DNA of 64,000 nucleotides from Deinococcus roseus (GCF_014646895.1 NZ_BMOD01000004.1:186001-250000); one strand, 5' to 3'. Positions 53,392-63,873 are shown, numbered from the stretch's first letter. The notes: generated from the sequence alone by a model not told the origin. Translations and numbers: made by a program.

Positions 53392-54429
53392 TCAATTCCA
53401 GTCCAGAATGACTTTCCCGGACTGACCGGAAATCATGGTCTGAAAACCTTTTTCATAATCATCAATGGAAAAACGGTGGGTCAGGATGGGGGTCAAATCC
53501 AGACCGCTCTGCAAGATGGCCACCATCTTGTACCACGTTTCGAACATCTCGCGCCCATAGATGCCCTTGATCACCAGGCCCTTGAAGATCACATTGTTCC
53601 AGTCGATGGTGACGCCACTGGCAGGAATGCCCAGCAAAGCCACCTTGCCCCCATGATTCATGTGGGTGAGCATCTGGTTGAAAGCTGGACCACTGCCACT
53701 CATCTCCAGCCCCACATCGAAGCCCTCGTGCATGTCCAGGTCATGCATGATGTCCTGCAGGTTCTCTTTTGCCACATTGACGGCCCTGGTGACGCCAAAT
53801 TTGCGGGCCAGGTTCAGGCGGTAATCGTTGACATCGGTGATCACCACATTTCTGGCTCCCACGTGTTTTGCCACTGCAGCCGCCATGATGCCGATGGGGC
53901 CTGCTCCGGTCACCAGCACATCTTCCCCAACCAGATCGAAGGAAAGCGCAGTGTGCACGGCGTTGCCAAAGGGATCCAGAATCGAAGCGATTTCATCCGG
54001 GATGTTGTCTGGCAGCTTAAAGGCATTGAAGGCTGGAATCACCAGGTATTCCGCAAAAGAACCAGGGCGGTTGACCCCAACCCCCAGCGTGTTTCTGCAC
54101 AGGTGACGTCTGCCTGCCCTGCAGTTGCGGCAGTGCCCGCAGGTGATGTGTCCTTCACCCGAAACCCGGTCTCCAATGGAAAAGCCGCGCACCTCGGAAC
54201 CCATCTCCTCCACCACACCCATGTATTCATGGCCCACATGCATGGGGACTGGAATGGTTTGCTGGGCCCAGCTGTCCCACTTGTAGATGTGCACATCGGT
54301 TCCACAGATGGAGGATTTCCTGATGCGGATGAGGAGGTCGTTGGGACCCACCTCGGGCTTCTGCACCTCGGTCATCCAGATGCCTTCTTTTGCTTCCAGT
54401 TTGGCCAGGGCTTTCATAGCAGATGTCAT
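53392..54429 (-). CDS. tdh: L-threonine 3-dehydrogenase
   Basis: Oxidises threonine to 2-amino-3-oxobutyrate with NAD. 345 residues of the zinc medium-chain dehydrogenase family. Catalytic zinc Cys in [11 protein letters not shown] and His in [10 protein letters not shown]; structural zinc cluster [18 protein letters not shown] loop [12 protein letters not shown]. Start ATG overlaps the kbl stop by four bases. The product is cleaved by Kbl, so the pair forms one route. Confidence 0.95.
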   Translation of the reverse strand: MTSAMKALAKLEAKEGIWMTEVQKPEVGPNDLLIRIRKSSICGTDVHIYKWDSWAQQTIPVPMHVGHEYMGVVEEMGSEVRGFSIGDRVSGEGHITCGHCRNCRAGRRHLCRNTLGVGVNRPGSFAEYLVIPAFNAFKLPDNIPDEIASILDPFGNAVHTALSFDLVGEDVLVTGAGPIGIMAAAVAKHVGARNVVITDVNDYRLNLARKFGVTRAVNVAKENLQDIMHDLDMHEGFDVGLEMSGSGPAFNQMLTHMNHGGKVALLGIPASGVTIDWNNVIFKGLVIKGIYGREMFETWYKMVAILQSGLDLTPILTHRFSIDDYEKGFQTMISGQSGKVILDWN

Positions 54430-55622
54430 ATGGCACCCACCTTTTTGCCTGCCTGCTCAAAGGCTTTCACAGCACGCTCAATGTGTTCGGTTTCATGGCC
54501 TGCACTCATCTGGGTGCGAATGCGGGCCTTTCCTCTGGGGACCACCGGGAAACTGAACCCCACCACATACACCCCCAGGTCCAGCATCTCTTTTGCCATG
54601 TTGCCTGCCAGCACAGCGTCTCCCAGCATCACGGGAATGATGGGGTGCTCTCCCGGAACCAGATCAAAGCCCAGGGCAGTCATCTCTTTGCGGAAAAGCT
54701 GGCTGTTGGCCTGCAGTTTGGCCCTCAGGGCTTTGCCTTCGGTTTCCAGAATGTCCAGGGTGGCAAGGGTGGCAGCCACAATGTTGGGGGCCACCGAATT
54801 GGAGAACAGGTAGGGTCTGGAACGCTGGCGCAGCCATTCCACAATTTCCTTGCGACCAGAGGTGTAACCGCCACTGGCTCCTCCCAGGGCTTTGCCAAAA
54901 GTCCCGGTGTAGATGTCCACGCGGTCAGACACCCCGCAGAATTCGGGGGTGCCCCGGCCATTTTCTCCGATGAAACCCACAGCGTGGCTGTCGTCCACCA
55001 TCACGTAGGCATCGTATTTTTCGGCCAGATCGCAGATGCCCTGCAAATTTGCAATGGTGCCGTCCATGCTGAACACCCCATCGGTGGCAATCAGCTTGAA
55101 GCGTGCTCCTGCAGCTTCTGCCGCCTGAAGCTGAGCCTCCAGATCCTGCATGTCATTGTTTTTGTACCTGAAACGTCTGGCCTTGCAAAGCCTGACCCCG
55201 TCAATGATGGAAGCGTGGTTCAGTTCATCGGAGATGACGGCGTCCTGCTCGGACAGGATGGTCTCGAAGAGGCCGCCGTTGGCATCAAAACAACTGGTGT
55301 ACAGGATGGTGTCTTCCGTACCCAGAAAAGCACTGACCCGCCGTTCCAGGTCTTTGTGAATGGTCTGGGTACCACAGATGAAGCGCACACTGGCCATGCC
55401 AAAACCGTACTCAGAGAGGGCCTGGGCGGCTTTCTCGATGATGCGCCCATCATCTGCCAGACCCAGGTAGTTGTTGGCACAGAAGTTCAGGACGTGGCGT
55501 CCGTCTTGCAACTGGATGTCGGCACGCTGGGGGCTTTTGATCTGGTGTTCATTTTTGTAATACCCGGTGTCTTTCAGGGTCTCTGTTTCCTGCTGAAGGT
55601 GGGCAAGCAGAGGTCGTGTCAT
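54426..55622 (-). CDS. kbl: Glycine C-acetyltransferase (2-amino-3-ketobutyrate CoA ligase)
   Basis: Splits 2-amino-3-oxobutyrate with CoA to glycine and acetyl-CoA. 398 residues of the alpha-oxoamine synthase family: [31 protein letters not shown], and the PLP Lys in [15 protein letters not shown]. First gene of kbl-tdh. A GTATAC-type double operator lies 13 to 33 bases upstream. Confidence 0.95.
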   Translation of the reverse strand: MTRPLLAHLQQETETLKDTGYYKNEHQIKSPQRADIQLQDGRHVLNFCANNYLGLADDGRIIEKAAQALSEYGFGMASVRFICGTQTIHKDLERRVSAFLGTEDTILYTSCFDANGGLFETILSEQDAVISDELNHASIIDGVRLCKARRFRYKNNDMQDLEAQLQAAEAAGARFKLIATDGVFSMDGTIANLQGICDLAEKYDAYVMVDDSHAVGFIGENGRGTPEFCGVSDRVDIYTGTFGKALGGASGGYTSGRKEIVEWLRQRSRPYLFSNSVAPNIVAATLATLDILETEGKALRAKLQANSQLFRKEMTALGFDLVPGEHPIIPVMLGDAVLAGNMAKEMLDLGVYVVGFSFPVVPRGKARIRTQMSAGHETEHIERAVKAFEQAGKKVGAI

Positions 55623-55639
55623 GCATCCATGCTAACTCT

Positions 55640-55657
55640 TTGTATACTGTATACACA
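55640..55657 (-). promoter_or_regulatory. GTATAC double palindrome upstream of kbl
   Basis: TGTATAC-T-GTATACA (55641-55655): two GTATAC hexamers, each self-complementary, in one 15-base palindrome, resembling GntR-family operators. It overlaps likely promoter sequence of kbl-tdh. Confidence 0.5.
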
Positions 55658-55775
55658 AGATTGATCAATGCATATGGACCCTGTGCAGAAAGCCCTGAGA
55701 ACTTATGGGGCGTGATCCATCAGACCTGAAAAAGTGTTTTGTTTACACCAAAACCCTGAAACAAAAAGGCAACAA

Positions 55776-55802
55776 AAAGAAGCCCTTTGCAGGGCCCCTT
55801 TT
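55776..55802 (-). terminator. Terminator after sugar-binding protein gene
   Basis: GCCCT and AGGGC around TTGC, with T-runs on the minus strand. Confidence 0.65.
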
Positions 55803-55819
55803 TGATTCGCGTTCTGGGA

Positions 55820-57091
55820 TTACCAGCCACGACCTTTGATGCGGTTGAGGTCGCTTTCCAGTTGCTTCAGGACGGCAGCAGGGGTCTGTTTGCCCGTGAG
55901 GGCATTGTGAACAGCGCCGGAGAAGGCCTGGGAGACCTGGTTGTACTTCAGTCCGGTCACGCCGGAAGGACGGGCCACAGCGCTGGTGAACACGTTGTAC
56001 AGGCTGCCGAAGAAGGGGTTGGCCTTCAGCACGTCTTTGTCCTGGTAAAGAGACTTGATGGTGGGGTTGTAAGAAGCCTCAATCGCACGGCGCTTCTGCT
56101 CTTCGGGACCCGCCAGGTAGCGCACCAGTTCGATGGCAGCAGCCTGGTTTTTGCTGTAACTGGACACCGCCAGTTGCCAGCCACCCAGCGTTGCCGCATT
56201 CTTGCCGTTGTTGCCTCCTCTGGGCAGCGGAGCAACACCGATCTTGCCTTTGACTTTGCTGTCCTCGCCCTGTCCGAGAGACCAGGCGTAGGGCCAGTTG
56301 CGCATGAAAGCAGCGTTGCCGGACTGGAAGATGCCGCGGGCATCTTCTTCAGCGTAGGTGGTCACGCCTTCGGGAGCGATTTTCTTCACCCAGCTGGCAG
56401 CCTGTGTCAGGGCTTGACGGGCATACACATTGTTGATGGTCACTTTGCCGTTCTTGTCGACAATGGTGCCACCCCCATAAGAGTAAATCCACTCGAGGGC
56501 ATCACAGGTGAGGCCTTCGTAGTCTTTGCCCTGGAAGACAAAGCCCTGAAAGCTCTTGTTGGCTTTTCTCTCACCGTTCTGGATCTTGACGGCCATGGTG
56601 GCCAGTTCGCTCCAGGTTTTGGGAGCAGACTTGTAGCCATACTTCTGCAGCAGATCGGTGCGGTAATACAGCAGACCGGCATCGGTGAACCAGGGGATGG
56701 CCACCAGTTTGCTGCCCACGGTGTTGGCATCGATGATGGCAGGGAAGTGATCGTCGATTTCGCTGGCAGGCACTTTGCCTTTCAGGTCGACGAAGTGGTT
56801 GTAGAGAATGCCAGGCCAGACCACGTCAATCTGGTAGACATCGATGGTGTCGCTCTTGGCAGCGAGTTGCTGCTGGTAGAGGGCCAGACGGTCGTTGGTG
56901 AGGTTGGGGGATTCAAAGACCTTGACGGTGTTGCCGGTCTTTTTGGCCCATGCGGCCACCCCTGTTTTGCACATTTCCAGTTCCTGGCCGACCGCTCCAC
57001 ATGCAATCGTCAGGGTGACACCTTGAGCAGCAGCCTGACCCAGGGCCAGGGTCAATGAAGCGATTCCAATCATGGACATCCACTTTTTCAT
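55820..57091 (-). CDS. ABC transporter sugar-binding protein (trehalose/maltose type)
   Basis: 423 residues from ATG 57091 with AAGGAGGAG upstream; signal peptide about 1-22 (GQAAAQ). Features of extracellular solute-binding family 1: [65 protein letters not shown]. Closest in feel to the trehalose/maltose binders of Thermus and Deinococcus. No permease gene is adjacent, so the membrane partner is elsewhere. Confidence 0.88.
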   Translation of the reverse strand: MKKWMSMIGIASLTLALGQAAAQGVTLTIACGAVGQELEMCKTGVAAWAKKTGNTVKVFESPNLTNDRLALYQQQLAAKSDTIDVYQIDVVWPGILYNHFVDLKGKVPASEIDDHFPAIIDANTVGSKLVAIPWFTDAGLLYYRTDLLQKYGYKSAPKTWSELATMAVKIQNGERKANKSFQGFVFQGKDYEGLTCDALEWIYSYGGGTIVDKNGKVTINNVYARQALTQAASWVKKIAPEGVTTYAEEDARGIFQSGNAAFMRNWPYAWSLGQGEDSKVKGKIGVAPLPRGGNNGKNAATLGGWQLAVSSYSKNQAAAIELVRYLAGPEEQKRRAIEASYNPTIKSLYQDKDVLKANPFFGSLYNVFTSAVARPSGVTGLKYNQVSQAFSGAVHNALTGKQTPAAVLKQLESDLNRIKGRGW

Positions 57092-57189
57092 GCTTTCTCC
57101 TCCTTCAGGTGAGCAAAGCGGCCACACGATTTTGACGGCAGTTGCAAAACCTCGTGGCAGTTTCTGGGATGGTTGCTTTGTTCACCGAC

Positions 57190-57218
57190 ATACTAACACT
57201 GCCTTTTTGATCCGTCAA
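57190..57218 (-). promoter_or_regulatory. Promoter of sugar-binding protein gene
   Basis: Minus strand TTGACG, 17 bases, TAGTAT with a TGT extension, giving a leader of about 90 bases. Confidence 0.65.
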
Positions 57219-57338
57219 TTGAGAAACCCCTGTTTCACAAGCAAAGAAAATCCTTTTCATCCGTGCCAAATGGGCTTTTCAGAAAGCATGCTTTTTGATG
57301 CAGGCCCACACCTCTGCACCCAAAACGATGCCCACAAC

Positions 57339-57366
57339 AAAAAGTGACGCCCGAAGCGCCACTTTA
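57339..57366 (-). terminator. Terminator after divIVA
   Basis: AAAGTGACGC and GCGCCACTTT form a stem with one mismatch and a five-base loop; TTTTTG follows on the minus strand. Confidence 0.8.
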
Positions 57367-57393
57367 AAGCAAGCCCTCGGAAATCCAGAAGGG

Positions 57394-57927
57394 TTACTCT
57401 GGGTGTTTTGCACTCAATTCCAGGAAGGCCTTCAGCATGGCCCGGTACTGGGCCAGAAACTGGGCTTTTTCGGACTTGACCTGCTCCAGACCGGTCTGCA
57501 TTTCCTGCACCCTGGAGTGGGCTTCAGAGTACATGCGGTCCCGCTCCAGGTTGGCCTCCCTGAGGATTTCATCGGCACGCTTGCGGGCCTGGTCCAGGTA
57601 AGCCTGGGCATCCCTTTCGGCCTGTTCACGGATGGCTTCCGCTTCACGTTTGATGATTTCCGCCTCACGCTGGGCATTTTCCTTCATCTGGTGGGCAATC
57701 TGGCCTGCAGAAATCACGGCACGCTTCAGGTCATCTTCCCCAGAACGCAACTGCCCCAGCTGCACTTCCAGATGCTGGATGCGGGTCTGCAGGTCGTTGG
57801 CGTTCACCAGCATCTGTTCATATTCGCCCGAGAGGTTCTCCAGAAACTGTTTGACTTCCCGGCGGTTGTAGCCACTGACGGCACCCGAAAATTCCTGACT
57901 GCGAATGTCGAACGGTGTGATGTTCAT
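57394..57927 (-). CDS. divIVA: DivIVA-family cell division / polarity protein
   Basis: 177 residues. The N-terminal lipid-binding part has ITPFDIRSQEFSGAVSGYNRREVKQFLENLS, typical of DivIVA/GpsB, and the rest is a long coiled coil (about 30-165) with heptad Ala, Glu and Arg residues. Marks negatively curved membranes and organises the division site. Overlaps yggS by four bases. Confidence 0.95.
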   Translation of the reverse strand: MNITPFDIRSQEFSGAVSGYNRREVKQFLENLSGEYEQMLVNANDLQTRIQHLEVQLGQLRSGEDDLKRAVISAGQIAHQMKENAQREAEIIKREAEAIREQAERDAQAYLDQARKRADEILREANLERDRMYSEAHSRVQEMQTGLEQVKSEKAQFLAQYRAMLKAFLELSAKHPE

Positions 57928-58559
57928 AGAAAAATGGCACTCCCTATCCGGATGAGCGTAGAACCGGCCTCAATGGCGTGGGGATAATCGTCACTCATGC
58001 CCATGCTCAGTTCCCTGAGGCCCAGTTTGGCGTTGAGGTCTGCAACCTGGCGAAACACCTGTCTGGCCGCTTCAGGCTGGTCGTACGGGGCCATCACCAT
58101 CAGGCCTTCCACGTCCAGACCCAGTTCCCGTGTGGTCTTCAGCAATGCCGGGACTTCAGCGGGAGGACAGCCGTGCTTTTGCACCTCACCATTATGCACC
58201 TGAATGAGCAATTTGGGTGCCCTTCCCCATTTTGCAGCATGTCTGGCCAGTTCGGTGGCCTGACTGGCATCCTCCAGGGTGTGAATCATGTGCACCTGGG
58301 AAAGGTATTTGATCTTGTTGCTCTGGATCGGACCAATGAAATGCCATTCCAGCTGGGGATCAGGGAGTTCCCTGAGTTTGTCCCGCAGTTCCTGACCCCG
58401 GTTTTCTGCCAGAACATGGTGTCCAAACTTCAGCACTTTGTCTCGGATTTCAGCCACAGGCTGGCCTTTGCTGACAGCAATCAGACGCACACTTGCAGGG
58501 TCACGGTCCACAGCCCTGGCACAACGTTCAATGTCCTGCAACAAAACAGGCAATTGCAA
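57924..58559 (-). CDS. YggS/PLPHP pyridoxal-phosphate homeostasis protein
   Basis: 211 residues of the YggS (alanine racemase-N like) family that binds and buffers PLP without a known reaction. I start it at TTG 58559: AGGAGG is six bases upstream, and the frame further upstream to 58691 is not family-like. VRLIAVSKGQP holds the PLP lysine; ENRGQELRDKL, EWHFIGPIQSNKIKYL and LSMGMSDDYPHAIEAGST are conserved. The classical N-terminal start of homologues matches this choice. Forms a two-gene unit with divIVA, an arrangement common in Gram-positives. Confidence 0.92.
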   Translation of the reverse strand: MQLPVLLQDIERCARAVDRDPASVRLIAVSKGQPVAEIRDKVLKFGHHVLAENRGQELRDKLRELPDPQLEWHFIGPIQSNKIKYLSQVHMIHTLEDASQATELARHAAKWGRAPKLLIQVHNGEVQKHGCPPAEVPALLKTTRELGLDVEGLMVMAPYDQPEAARQVFRQVADLNAKLGLRELSMGMSDDYPHAIEAGSTLIRIGSAIFL

Positions 58560-58922
58560 TTTGCACCTCCTGACCACAGCGTGTTCCACCTTGCTGCGCC
58601 ATGCCCCTTTCCTGGAAAGATGAAAACAGGTGGGATCGGTCCATACCGGTAGTCTACACCAGCTGTCAAGTCCCACTTCATGCAACTGCATGGGGAATTT
58701 CCTGGCCTTTCAGCAACAGGGCTGATGATTTTCATGCAAAAACCTATATCCTTCAAAAGGAATGGTTTTGTTTTCTGCAATGCCCACCCCACCAACAAGC
58801 TGTCTTTCATCTTCACGGGTGGTTAAGCCTTTGTGAAGTGCCCCTCTCACCCTTCTGGCCCCACCATTCACGCTTCTCACTACACTATTAAGGAATAGTA
58901 GATAGAGACATACGGAGGAAGC
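58560..58922. other. Intergenic region between yggS and bamA, 360 bp
   Basis: Divergent control region. Near the bamA start is an inverted repeat ACTATT-AAGG-AATAGT (58884-58899) in AT-rich sequence. I see no further gene. Confidence 0.5.
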
Positions 58923-61439
58923 ATGCGCAAACGACTGGCACTCACTCTGGCCTTGCTCAGTGTTCCCGCACTGGCGCAACAGCAGGGAACCATCAGTGAA
59001 ATTCGTGTTCAAGGGGCAGACGATCTGCTCACCAGCCTGATCAAAATTGAATTGCCTTTCATGGTTGGAGATCCCATCAGCAAAGTGGATCCCAAACTGG
59101 CAGAACTTGCAGTGGAAGGGCTGGGGTTTTTCAAGAGTGTTGAAGCCAGCCTGATCGAGGAAAACGGACAGACCATTCTGCTGGTGCAGGTGGTGCCCAA
59201 TCCCACCATCAGCAAAGTCGAAATCAAAGGCAACACTGCTGTTCAGGAAAGCCAGATTCGTGCGTTGCTGGAAAACCGACTGAACATTGCGGCTGGCACC
59301 ACCCTTAACACCCTGCGTGTGGATCAATCCAGACAGATTCTTGCCGATGGATACAAACAGGCAGGACTGCCGTTTTCACCCAAAGTGCAAACAGACCTCA
59401 TCGCAGATGGTGATGAGGTCATTCTCACCTACACCATTGATGAAACAGCTCCTCTGGACAGTGTCAAATTCTCTGGAAACACCCTGGTGACCGAAGAAGA
59501 ACTGCAACAAGCTGTGGCCCCCCTGGTGCAAGCCAAGACCTTCACCCTGACTGCCTACCAGCAGGCCATGCAAAACATTGCCAACCTGTATTCTCGCAAA
59601 GGCTACCAGGGCAGCGGACCCAGCCCCACTGGCGTTGAACTGGTCTCCAATGTGCTGACCATCCCCATTCGGGAACTGAAAATTGGCAACATTGACACCA
59701 GCAGCCTGGGCGAAGGGGTGGAGCTCAGCAGCAAACCTGGTGATTTCCTGAACACCAACAAACTGCTGGACGATGTCAGGGTGCAGGGAAACCGACTTGG
59801 CAAATACATCAGCGTGCAATACACCCCCAGTGCCCAGAACCCAACCGTGGTCAATGTCAGCTTCAAACTGGAAGACCAGGCCACTGGAAAAATTGAAAAA
59901 ATCGTCATCAACAACGAAACCGCCCTCACCGAAGAGGAATTGCGGCCCCTGTTGCGCCTTCACACAGGCGACCTGTTCAACCTGGAGCTTGCCCAGAACG
60001 ACTACCTGGCCATGCAACGGGCCTACCGGGAAAAGGGTTTTGAGCTGGTCACCCAGCCCAACCCCATCGATTTTGATGGCACCACCCTCACTTTCAACCT
60101 GCGTGAATTGAAAATCGCAGGATATGAACTGGAATGGAAAGGGGAACACCGCAGCCAGGAGCGTCTGGTGCTGCGTGAGCTTCCTCCTGCAGGCAGTGCT
60201 TTCAACAAAGACATCTTCAACAAGAGCCTGGAAAAACTGATTCGCACAGGGTATGTCAGTCCTCCTGAAGTGCTGACCAAAGTCAATCCTGAAGACCCCA
60301 ACAGTGCCATCTTCGTGCTGAAACTGACAGAAAACAGCAACCGCTATTTCAGTCCAGCCATTGAATACAACAGCCTGGGTGGAGGCTGGAGTGGCAGCGT
60401 GGCCTATGAAGACAACAACTTCTTCGGGACTGGACACAGTGCCAGTGCCCAGGTCAGCGCCACCCTCAATGAAGCCAACCAACCCCTCAATGCCCAGCTC
60501 AGTTACTCCATTCCCTGGCTGGATTTTGATTTCCTGGATTTTGCCACCACCCCCACCAGTGCTTCGGTTTCTGTGTACACCACGGTGACCCCCAATCTGT
60601 CCATCAAGAAACCCGTTCCCAACAGCACCGACAAAGAAGACACCGGCAGGCAGTACTCTGAACGGGCAACAGGCTTCAGTGTCAATGTGGGCCGTCCCCT
60701 CACACCCGACCTGCGGGTTTCTCTGGGATACAGCATGGAGTGGACCCAGACTTACCTGGAAAGACGGGCCACAGGAGAAGCTGGCCTTCCAGACAACGAC
60801 CCGGACCTGCTGGCCAGCTTTCCTCCAAATGGACAGAACAGCCAGATCTACAGCAGCCTGAGCTACGACAATGTCAACCTGCCTGAATTTCCTGGCTCAG
60901 GATTCAGGGCCAATCTGGGAGCCTCTTATGGTTTCGGTTATGTGGGCAGCAACCGCCTGAACTGGTGGCAACTGACCGGAGGGGCACGCACCTATTTTGG
61001 TTTTGGAGACAAACTGGAAAACGGCTCGGATCAATTTGCTGTGGCCCTCAGGGCCAATGCTGGAACCATTCTGGGAAGTGCTCCGGAATCCCGCACCTTC
61101 ATCGTGGGGGGCAGCGAACCTTCAGACCGCTACACCCTCAGAGGCTACGACAGCAGGGCCTTCACAGGCAGCAACTACTTCACCGCAGGCACCGAGTTGA
61201 GGTACAACACTGGCATTTCCACTGCGTTTTCTCAGGGCCTGTACGGCGTGGCTTTCGTGGATGTGGGCGATGCCTGGACCAAATCCAACGAATTCAAACT
61301 CAACTGGGGTTACGGCCTGGGGGTACAGATCAACCTGGGAACCTCCAGTTTCCTGCTGCCCGCCATCCGTCTGGATTATGGTTTCAGTCCTGTCAATCCC
61401 ACAGGCAAATGGCACTTCCGTCTGGGATCTTTCTTTTAA
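58923..61439 (+). CDS. bamA: Outer-membrane assembly protein, BamA/Omp85 family
   Basis: Inserts beta-barrel proteins into the outer membrane. 838 residues with signal peptide (about 1-18, ALA cut), a series of POTRA domains (about 20-475; repeated patterns of the type SKVEIKGNTAV and DSVKFSGNTLV) and a C-terminal barrel that has GGSEPSDRYTLRGYDSRAF, close to the Omp85 VRGY motif, and ends in Phe. The start ATG has CGGAGGAAG upstream. POTRA count appears to be five or more. A transcript terminator follows. Confidence 0.9.
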   Translation: MRKRLALTLALLSVPALAQQQGTISEIRVQGADDLLTSLIKIELPFMVGDPISKVDPKLAELAVEGLGFFKSVEASLIEENGQTILLVQVVPNPTISKVEIKGNTAVQESQIRALLENRLNIAAGTTLNTLRVDQSRQILADGYKQAGLPFSPKVQTDLIADGDEVILTYTIDETAPLDSVKFSGNTLVTEEELQQAVAPLVQAKTFTLTAYQQAMQNIANLYSRKGYQGSGPSPTGVELVSNVLTIPIRELKIGNIDTSSLGEGVELSSKPGDFLNTNKLLDDVRVQGNRLGKYISVQYTPSAQNPTVVNVSFKLEDQATGKIEKIVINNETALTEEELRPLLRLHTGDLFNLELAQNDYLAMQRAYREKGFELVTQPNPIDFDGTTLTFNLRELKIAGYELEWKGEHRSQERLVLRELPPAGSAFNKDIFNKSLEKLIRTGYVSPPEVLTKVNPEDPNSAIFVLKLTENSNRYFSPAIEYNSLGGGWSGSVAYEDNNFFGTGHSASAQVSATLNEANQPLNAQLSYSIPWLDFDFLDFATTPTSASVSVYTTVTPNLSIKKPVPNSTDKEDTGRQYSERATGFSVNVGRPLTPDLRVSLGYSMEWTQTYLERRATGEAGLPDNDPDLLASFPPNGQNSQIYSSLSYDNVNLPEFPGSGFRANLGASYGFGYVGSNRLNWWQLTGGARTYFGFGDKLENGSDQFAVALRANAGTILGSAPESRTFIVGGSEPSDRYTLRGYDSRAFTGSNYFTAGTELRYNTGISTAFSQGLYGVAFVDVGDAWTKSNEFKLNWGYGLGVQINLGTSSFLLPAIRLDYGFSPVNPTGKWHFRLGSFF

Positions 61440-61474
61440 TCCTGACAAACCTGAAACACTGGCAATCCCGAGAA

Positions 61475-61508
61475 AAAGAGCTCTGGCACAAGTCCAGAGC
61501 TTTTCTTT
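61475..61508. terminator. Terminator after bamA
   Basis: GCTCTGG (61480-61486) pairs with CCAGAGC (61494-61500), flanked by A and T tracts. Confidence 0.8.
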
Positions 61509-61540
61509 GTTGGTTTTGTTGCCCAGCTTTTCTGGATGGG

Positions 61541-63103
61541 TCAGCGCAAAATTCTGGGGTAAAGGGTCACTTTGCTGCCTGGCTTCACATCGGAACGGGA
61601 AACCATGCCGACCAGCACACTTCCCTTCAGGGTTTTCAGGCTGTTGACCATGTTGACGGTGTCCGCAGTGGTCAAACCCCCTGGAAGGTTTTCCAGCGGA
61701 ATTCCCTGATCTTGCAAGGCTTTGATGGTGTCCAGGGCCAGGGTTTGCAAAAACTGGGTGAGTTCACGGTTGGTTTTGACCCCTGTGGGACCCACATTGA
61801 TCAAACGGGAACGGATGGGCTGCTCGCTGGCATACAGCACTTTGTTTTCCAGCACCTGCATTTCTGCGCTGACCGGAAAACCCTTGATCTGGTTGTTGGT
61901 GGCCCGAATCACCACCAGCACCTCTCCAGAAATGCCACGCAGGTTCTGGGAAAGATCGGACACCTGATCTTCTCCCACCAGCAAAGCGTCTGGTTTGCCT
62001 CTGGCCCCTTTGGAAATGGCTTTCAGTTCGGCCTGCCGGATGGCCCGGTCCAGGGCATCCTTGCCTTCTGTGGCCTGATAAACCCCCTGAAACACCAGGT
62101 CGCCCTTCTCAAAAATGGCATCCTGGGTGCGTCTGGCTTCCAGTTCGGTGCGCTGCTGGTCCAGGCTGACTTTCAGGTCAGAAGACTCGGCTTTCAGGGA
62201 AGCAATTTCCTGGGTCATCTGTTTCAGGGAAGCCCGCAACTGGTTGTTGTCTTTCTTGAGGTCCTCGGATTCCTTGATCAGTTGGGCCCTCAGGTACTGC
62301 AACCCGCTCACCTCACCCTGGGCGGCTTGCCGGGCTTTCTTGAGGGAATCGTTCTCTTTTTTCAGGTTGCGCTGTTCGCCTTTGAGGGCTTCAATGGTGG
62401 GGCTGATCTGCTTGACCTGCAACTGGGCAGCCTGATACTGGCTGACCGCTTGCTGGTACTGTCCCTGAATTTTCTGGTACTGCTGGCGCTCTGTGGTCAG
62501 GTCACCCACCAGTTTTTCGTAATTGCTGCGCAGTTTCTTGTTCTGGGCTTCCAAATTGGTGCTCTTGATTTCCAGTTCCCGAATGCTCTGCTCAAGTTGC
62601 TGTCCCTGCTGAAAAAGGGCATCTGCACGGGAATTCAGCTTCTGGTTCTGGGCCTCCAGGGCCACCCGGTATTCTTTGAGTTCGCTGACCTCACCTTTGA
62701 GGGCATCGGATTCCTTCTTCAGGCCATCCCGGGCTTTGAGGGCCTCGCCGCGTTCATTGCTGAGGCGCACCACATTGTCCTGGGTGTCTTTGAGGGCAGC
62801 TTCCAGCTCCAGTTTGTTTTTTCTGAGCGGAGCAATCTGGGTTTGCAACTGCTGCAATTCCTTGCGGTACTGCTCAGCCTTGCTGATGGTGATGATGGCC
62901 TGCTGGTTGATCAGGGCAAAACCCAGCATGCTGAGAAAACTGATTCCCATGCCGGTGGCCACAGCGTAAATCAGGGCGGTGGTTTTGGGACGCAATCCAA
63001 AAAGACGGATGTGACGCCGCCCCACCCGTCTGGCCACGTTGTCTGCAACGTAGGCAATCAGACCGGCAAGCAACACCACAAAAACGAGGAGCACCCAGAG
63101 CAT
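61541..63103 (-). CDS. DUF3084 membrane-anchored coiled-coil protein
   Basis: 520 residues: two N-terminal membrane segments (about 2-22 and 43-66) around RRVGRRHIRLFGLRPKTT, a long coiled coil (about 75-330; EL, KQ and LKKE heptads), and a globular C-terminal domain with PDALLVGEDQVSDLS and KVTLYPRILR. This is the DUF3084 layout known from cyanobacteria and Deinococci; function unknown. AAGAGGAGGA precedes the ATG. Same strand as lptB, 12 bases downstream of its stop. Confidence 0.88.
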   Translation of the reverse strand: MLWVLLVFVVLLAGLIAYVADNVARRVGRRHIRLFGLRPKTTALIYAVATGMGISFLSMLGFALINQQAIITISKAEQYRKELQQLQTQIAPLRKNKLELEAALKDTQDNVVRLSNERGEALKARDGLKKESDALKGEVSELKEYRVALEAQNQKLNSRADALFQQGQQLEQSIRELEIKSTNLEAQNKKLRSNYEKLVGDLTTERQQYQKIQGQYQQAVSQYQAAQLQVKQISPTIEALKGEQRNLKKENDSLKKARQAAQGEVSGLQYLRAQLIKESEDLKKDNNQLRASLKQMTQEIASLKAESSDLKVSLDQQRTELEARRTQDAIFEKGDLVFQGVYQATEGKDALDRAIRQAELKAISKGARGKPDALLVGEDQVSDLSQNLRGISGEVLVVIRATNNQIKGFPVSAEMQVLENKVLYASEQPIRSRLINVGPTGVKTNRELTQFLQTLALDTIKALQDQGIPLENLPGGLTTADTVNMVNSLKTLKGSVLVGMVSRSDVKPGSKVTLYPRILR

Positions 63104-63115
63104 TTTGTCCTCCTC

Positions 63116-63856
63116 TTAGAGTTCGAAGTTCTCACCCAGATAATGCCTGCGGGCACTGTCATCGCGGGCAAATTCCTCGGGGGTTCCCTGGAACCTCACC
63201 TGACCGTCGTACATCAGGTAAACCCGGTCACACAGGGCCATGGTTTCACGCACAGCATGGTCGGTGATGAACACACCCAGCCCTCGCCTTTCCCGCAGTT
63301 CTTTGACCAGACGCTGGATTTCTGCCACCGACTTGGGATCCACACCGGTAAAAGGCTCATCCAGCAAAATGAAATCCGGGTCGGTGGTCAGGGCACGGGC
63401 AATCTCCAGACGGCGGCGCTCTCCTCCAGAAAGCTGGTAAGCGTAAGAAGAGGCCAGTTTGGTGAGGCCAAATTCTTCCAGCAGGGCATCAGCCCGGTTT
63501 TCCTGATCCTGACGGGACAAATCCTGAAATTCCAGAATGGCCAGCAGGTTGTCTCTGGCCGTCATTTTCCTGAAAGCACTGGGCTCCTGGGGCAAGTACC
63601 CCAGACCTTTCTTGGCACGGTGGTGCATGGCCAGACTGGTGATGTCCTCCCCCTTCAGGGTGATCCGGCCTCCATTGGGACGCACAAAACCCACCATCAT
63701 GTAAAAAGTGGTGGTTTTGCCTGCACCGTTGGGACCAAACAAAGCAACAATCTCGCCCCGTTTGATGTTGAGGTCCACTCCGCCCACCACAGTTCGTTTT
63801 CCGTAAGATTTATAAAGCCCGGAGGCTTTCAGTTCCAGCTGGTTCGATGATGTCAT
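63116..63856 (-). CDS. lptB: LptB-type ABC transporter ATPase
   Basis: 246 residues. Walker [11 protein letters not shown], signature [15 protein letters not shown], Walker B FILLDEPF and the H-loop TDHAVRETM match LptB, the ATPase that powers lipopolysaccharide export. Deinococci lack typical LPS, so the cargo may be another lipid or glycolipid of their outer envelope. An extended -10 (TGC-TAACGT) lies eight bases before the ATG, indicating a leaderless or near-leaderless start. Confidence 0.9.
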   Translation of the reverse strand: MTSSNQLELKASGLYKSYGKRTVVGGVDLNIKRGEIVALFGPNGAGKTTTFYMMVGFVRPNGGRITLKGEDITSLAMHHRAKKGLGYLPQEPSAFRKMTARDNLLAILEFQDLSRQDQENRADALLEEFGLTKLASSYAYQLSGGERRRLEIARALTTDPDFILLDEPFTGVDPKSVAEIQRLVKELRERRGLGVFITDHAVRETMALCDRVYLMYDGQVRFQGTPEEFARDDSARRHYLGENFEL

Positions 63857-63864
63857 CAGTGTTC

Positions 63865-63873
63865 ACGTTAGCA
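63865..63873 (-). promoter_or_regulatory. Extended -10 of lptB
   Basis: TGC-TAACGT on the minus strand, eight bases before ATG 63856; no ribosome site is visible. Confidence 0.4.

Larger units (their letters stand above)
57092..57393. other. Intergenic region, 300 bp
   Basis: Leader (about 90 bases) and promoter of the sugar-binding gene, plus the terminator of the divIVA operon at 57339-57366. No gene seen. Confidence 0.55.

Noticed and set aside
60965..63850. Plus-strand 961-residue frame
   Set aside because: Runs over the bamA end and is antisense to DUF3084 and lptB; low-complexity Gly/Phe/Leu sequence typical of a complement frame.
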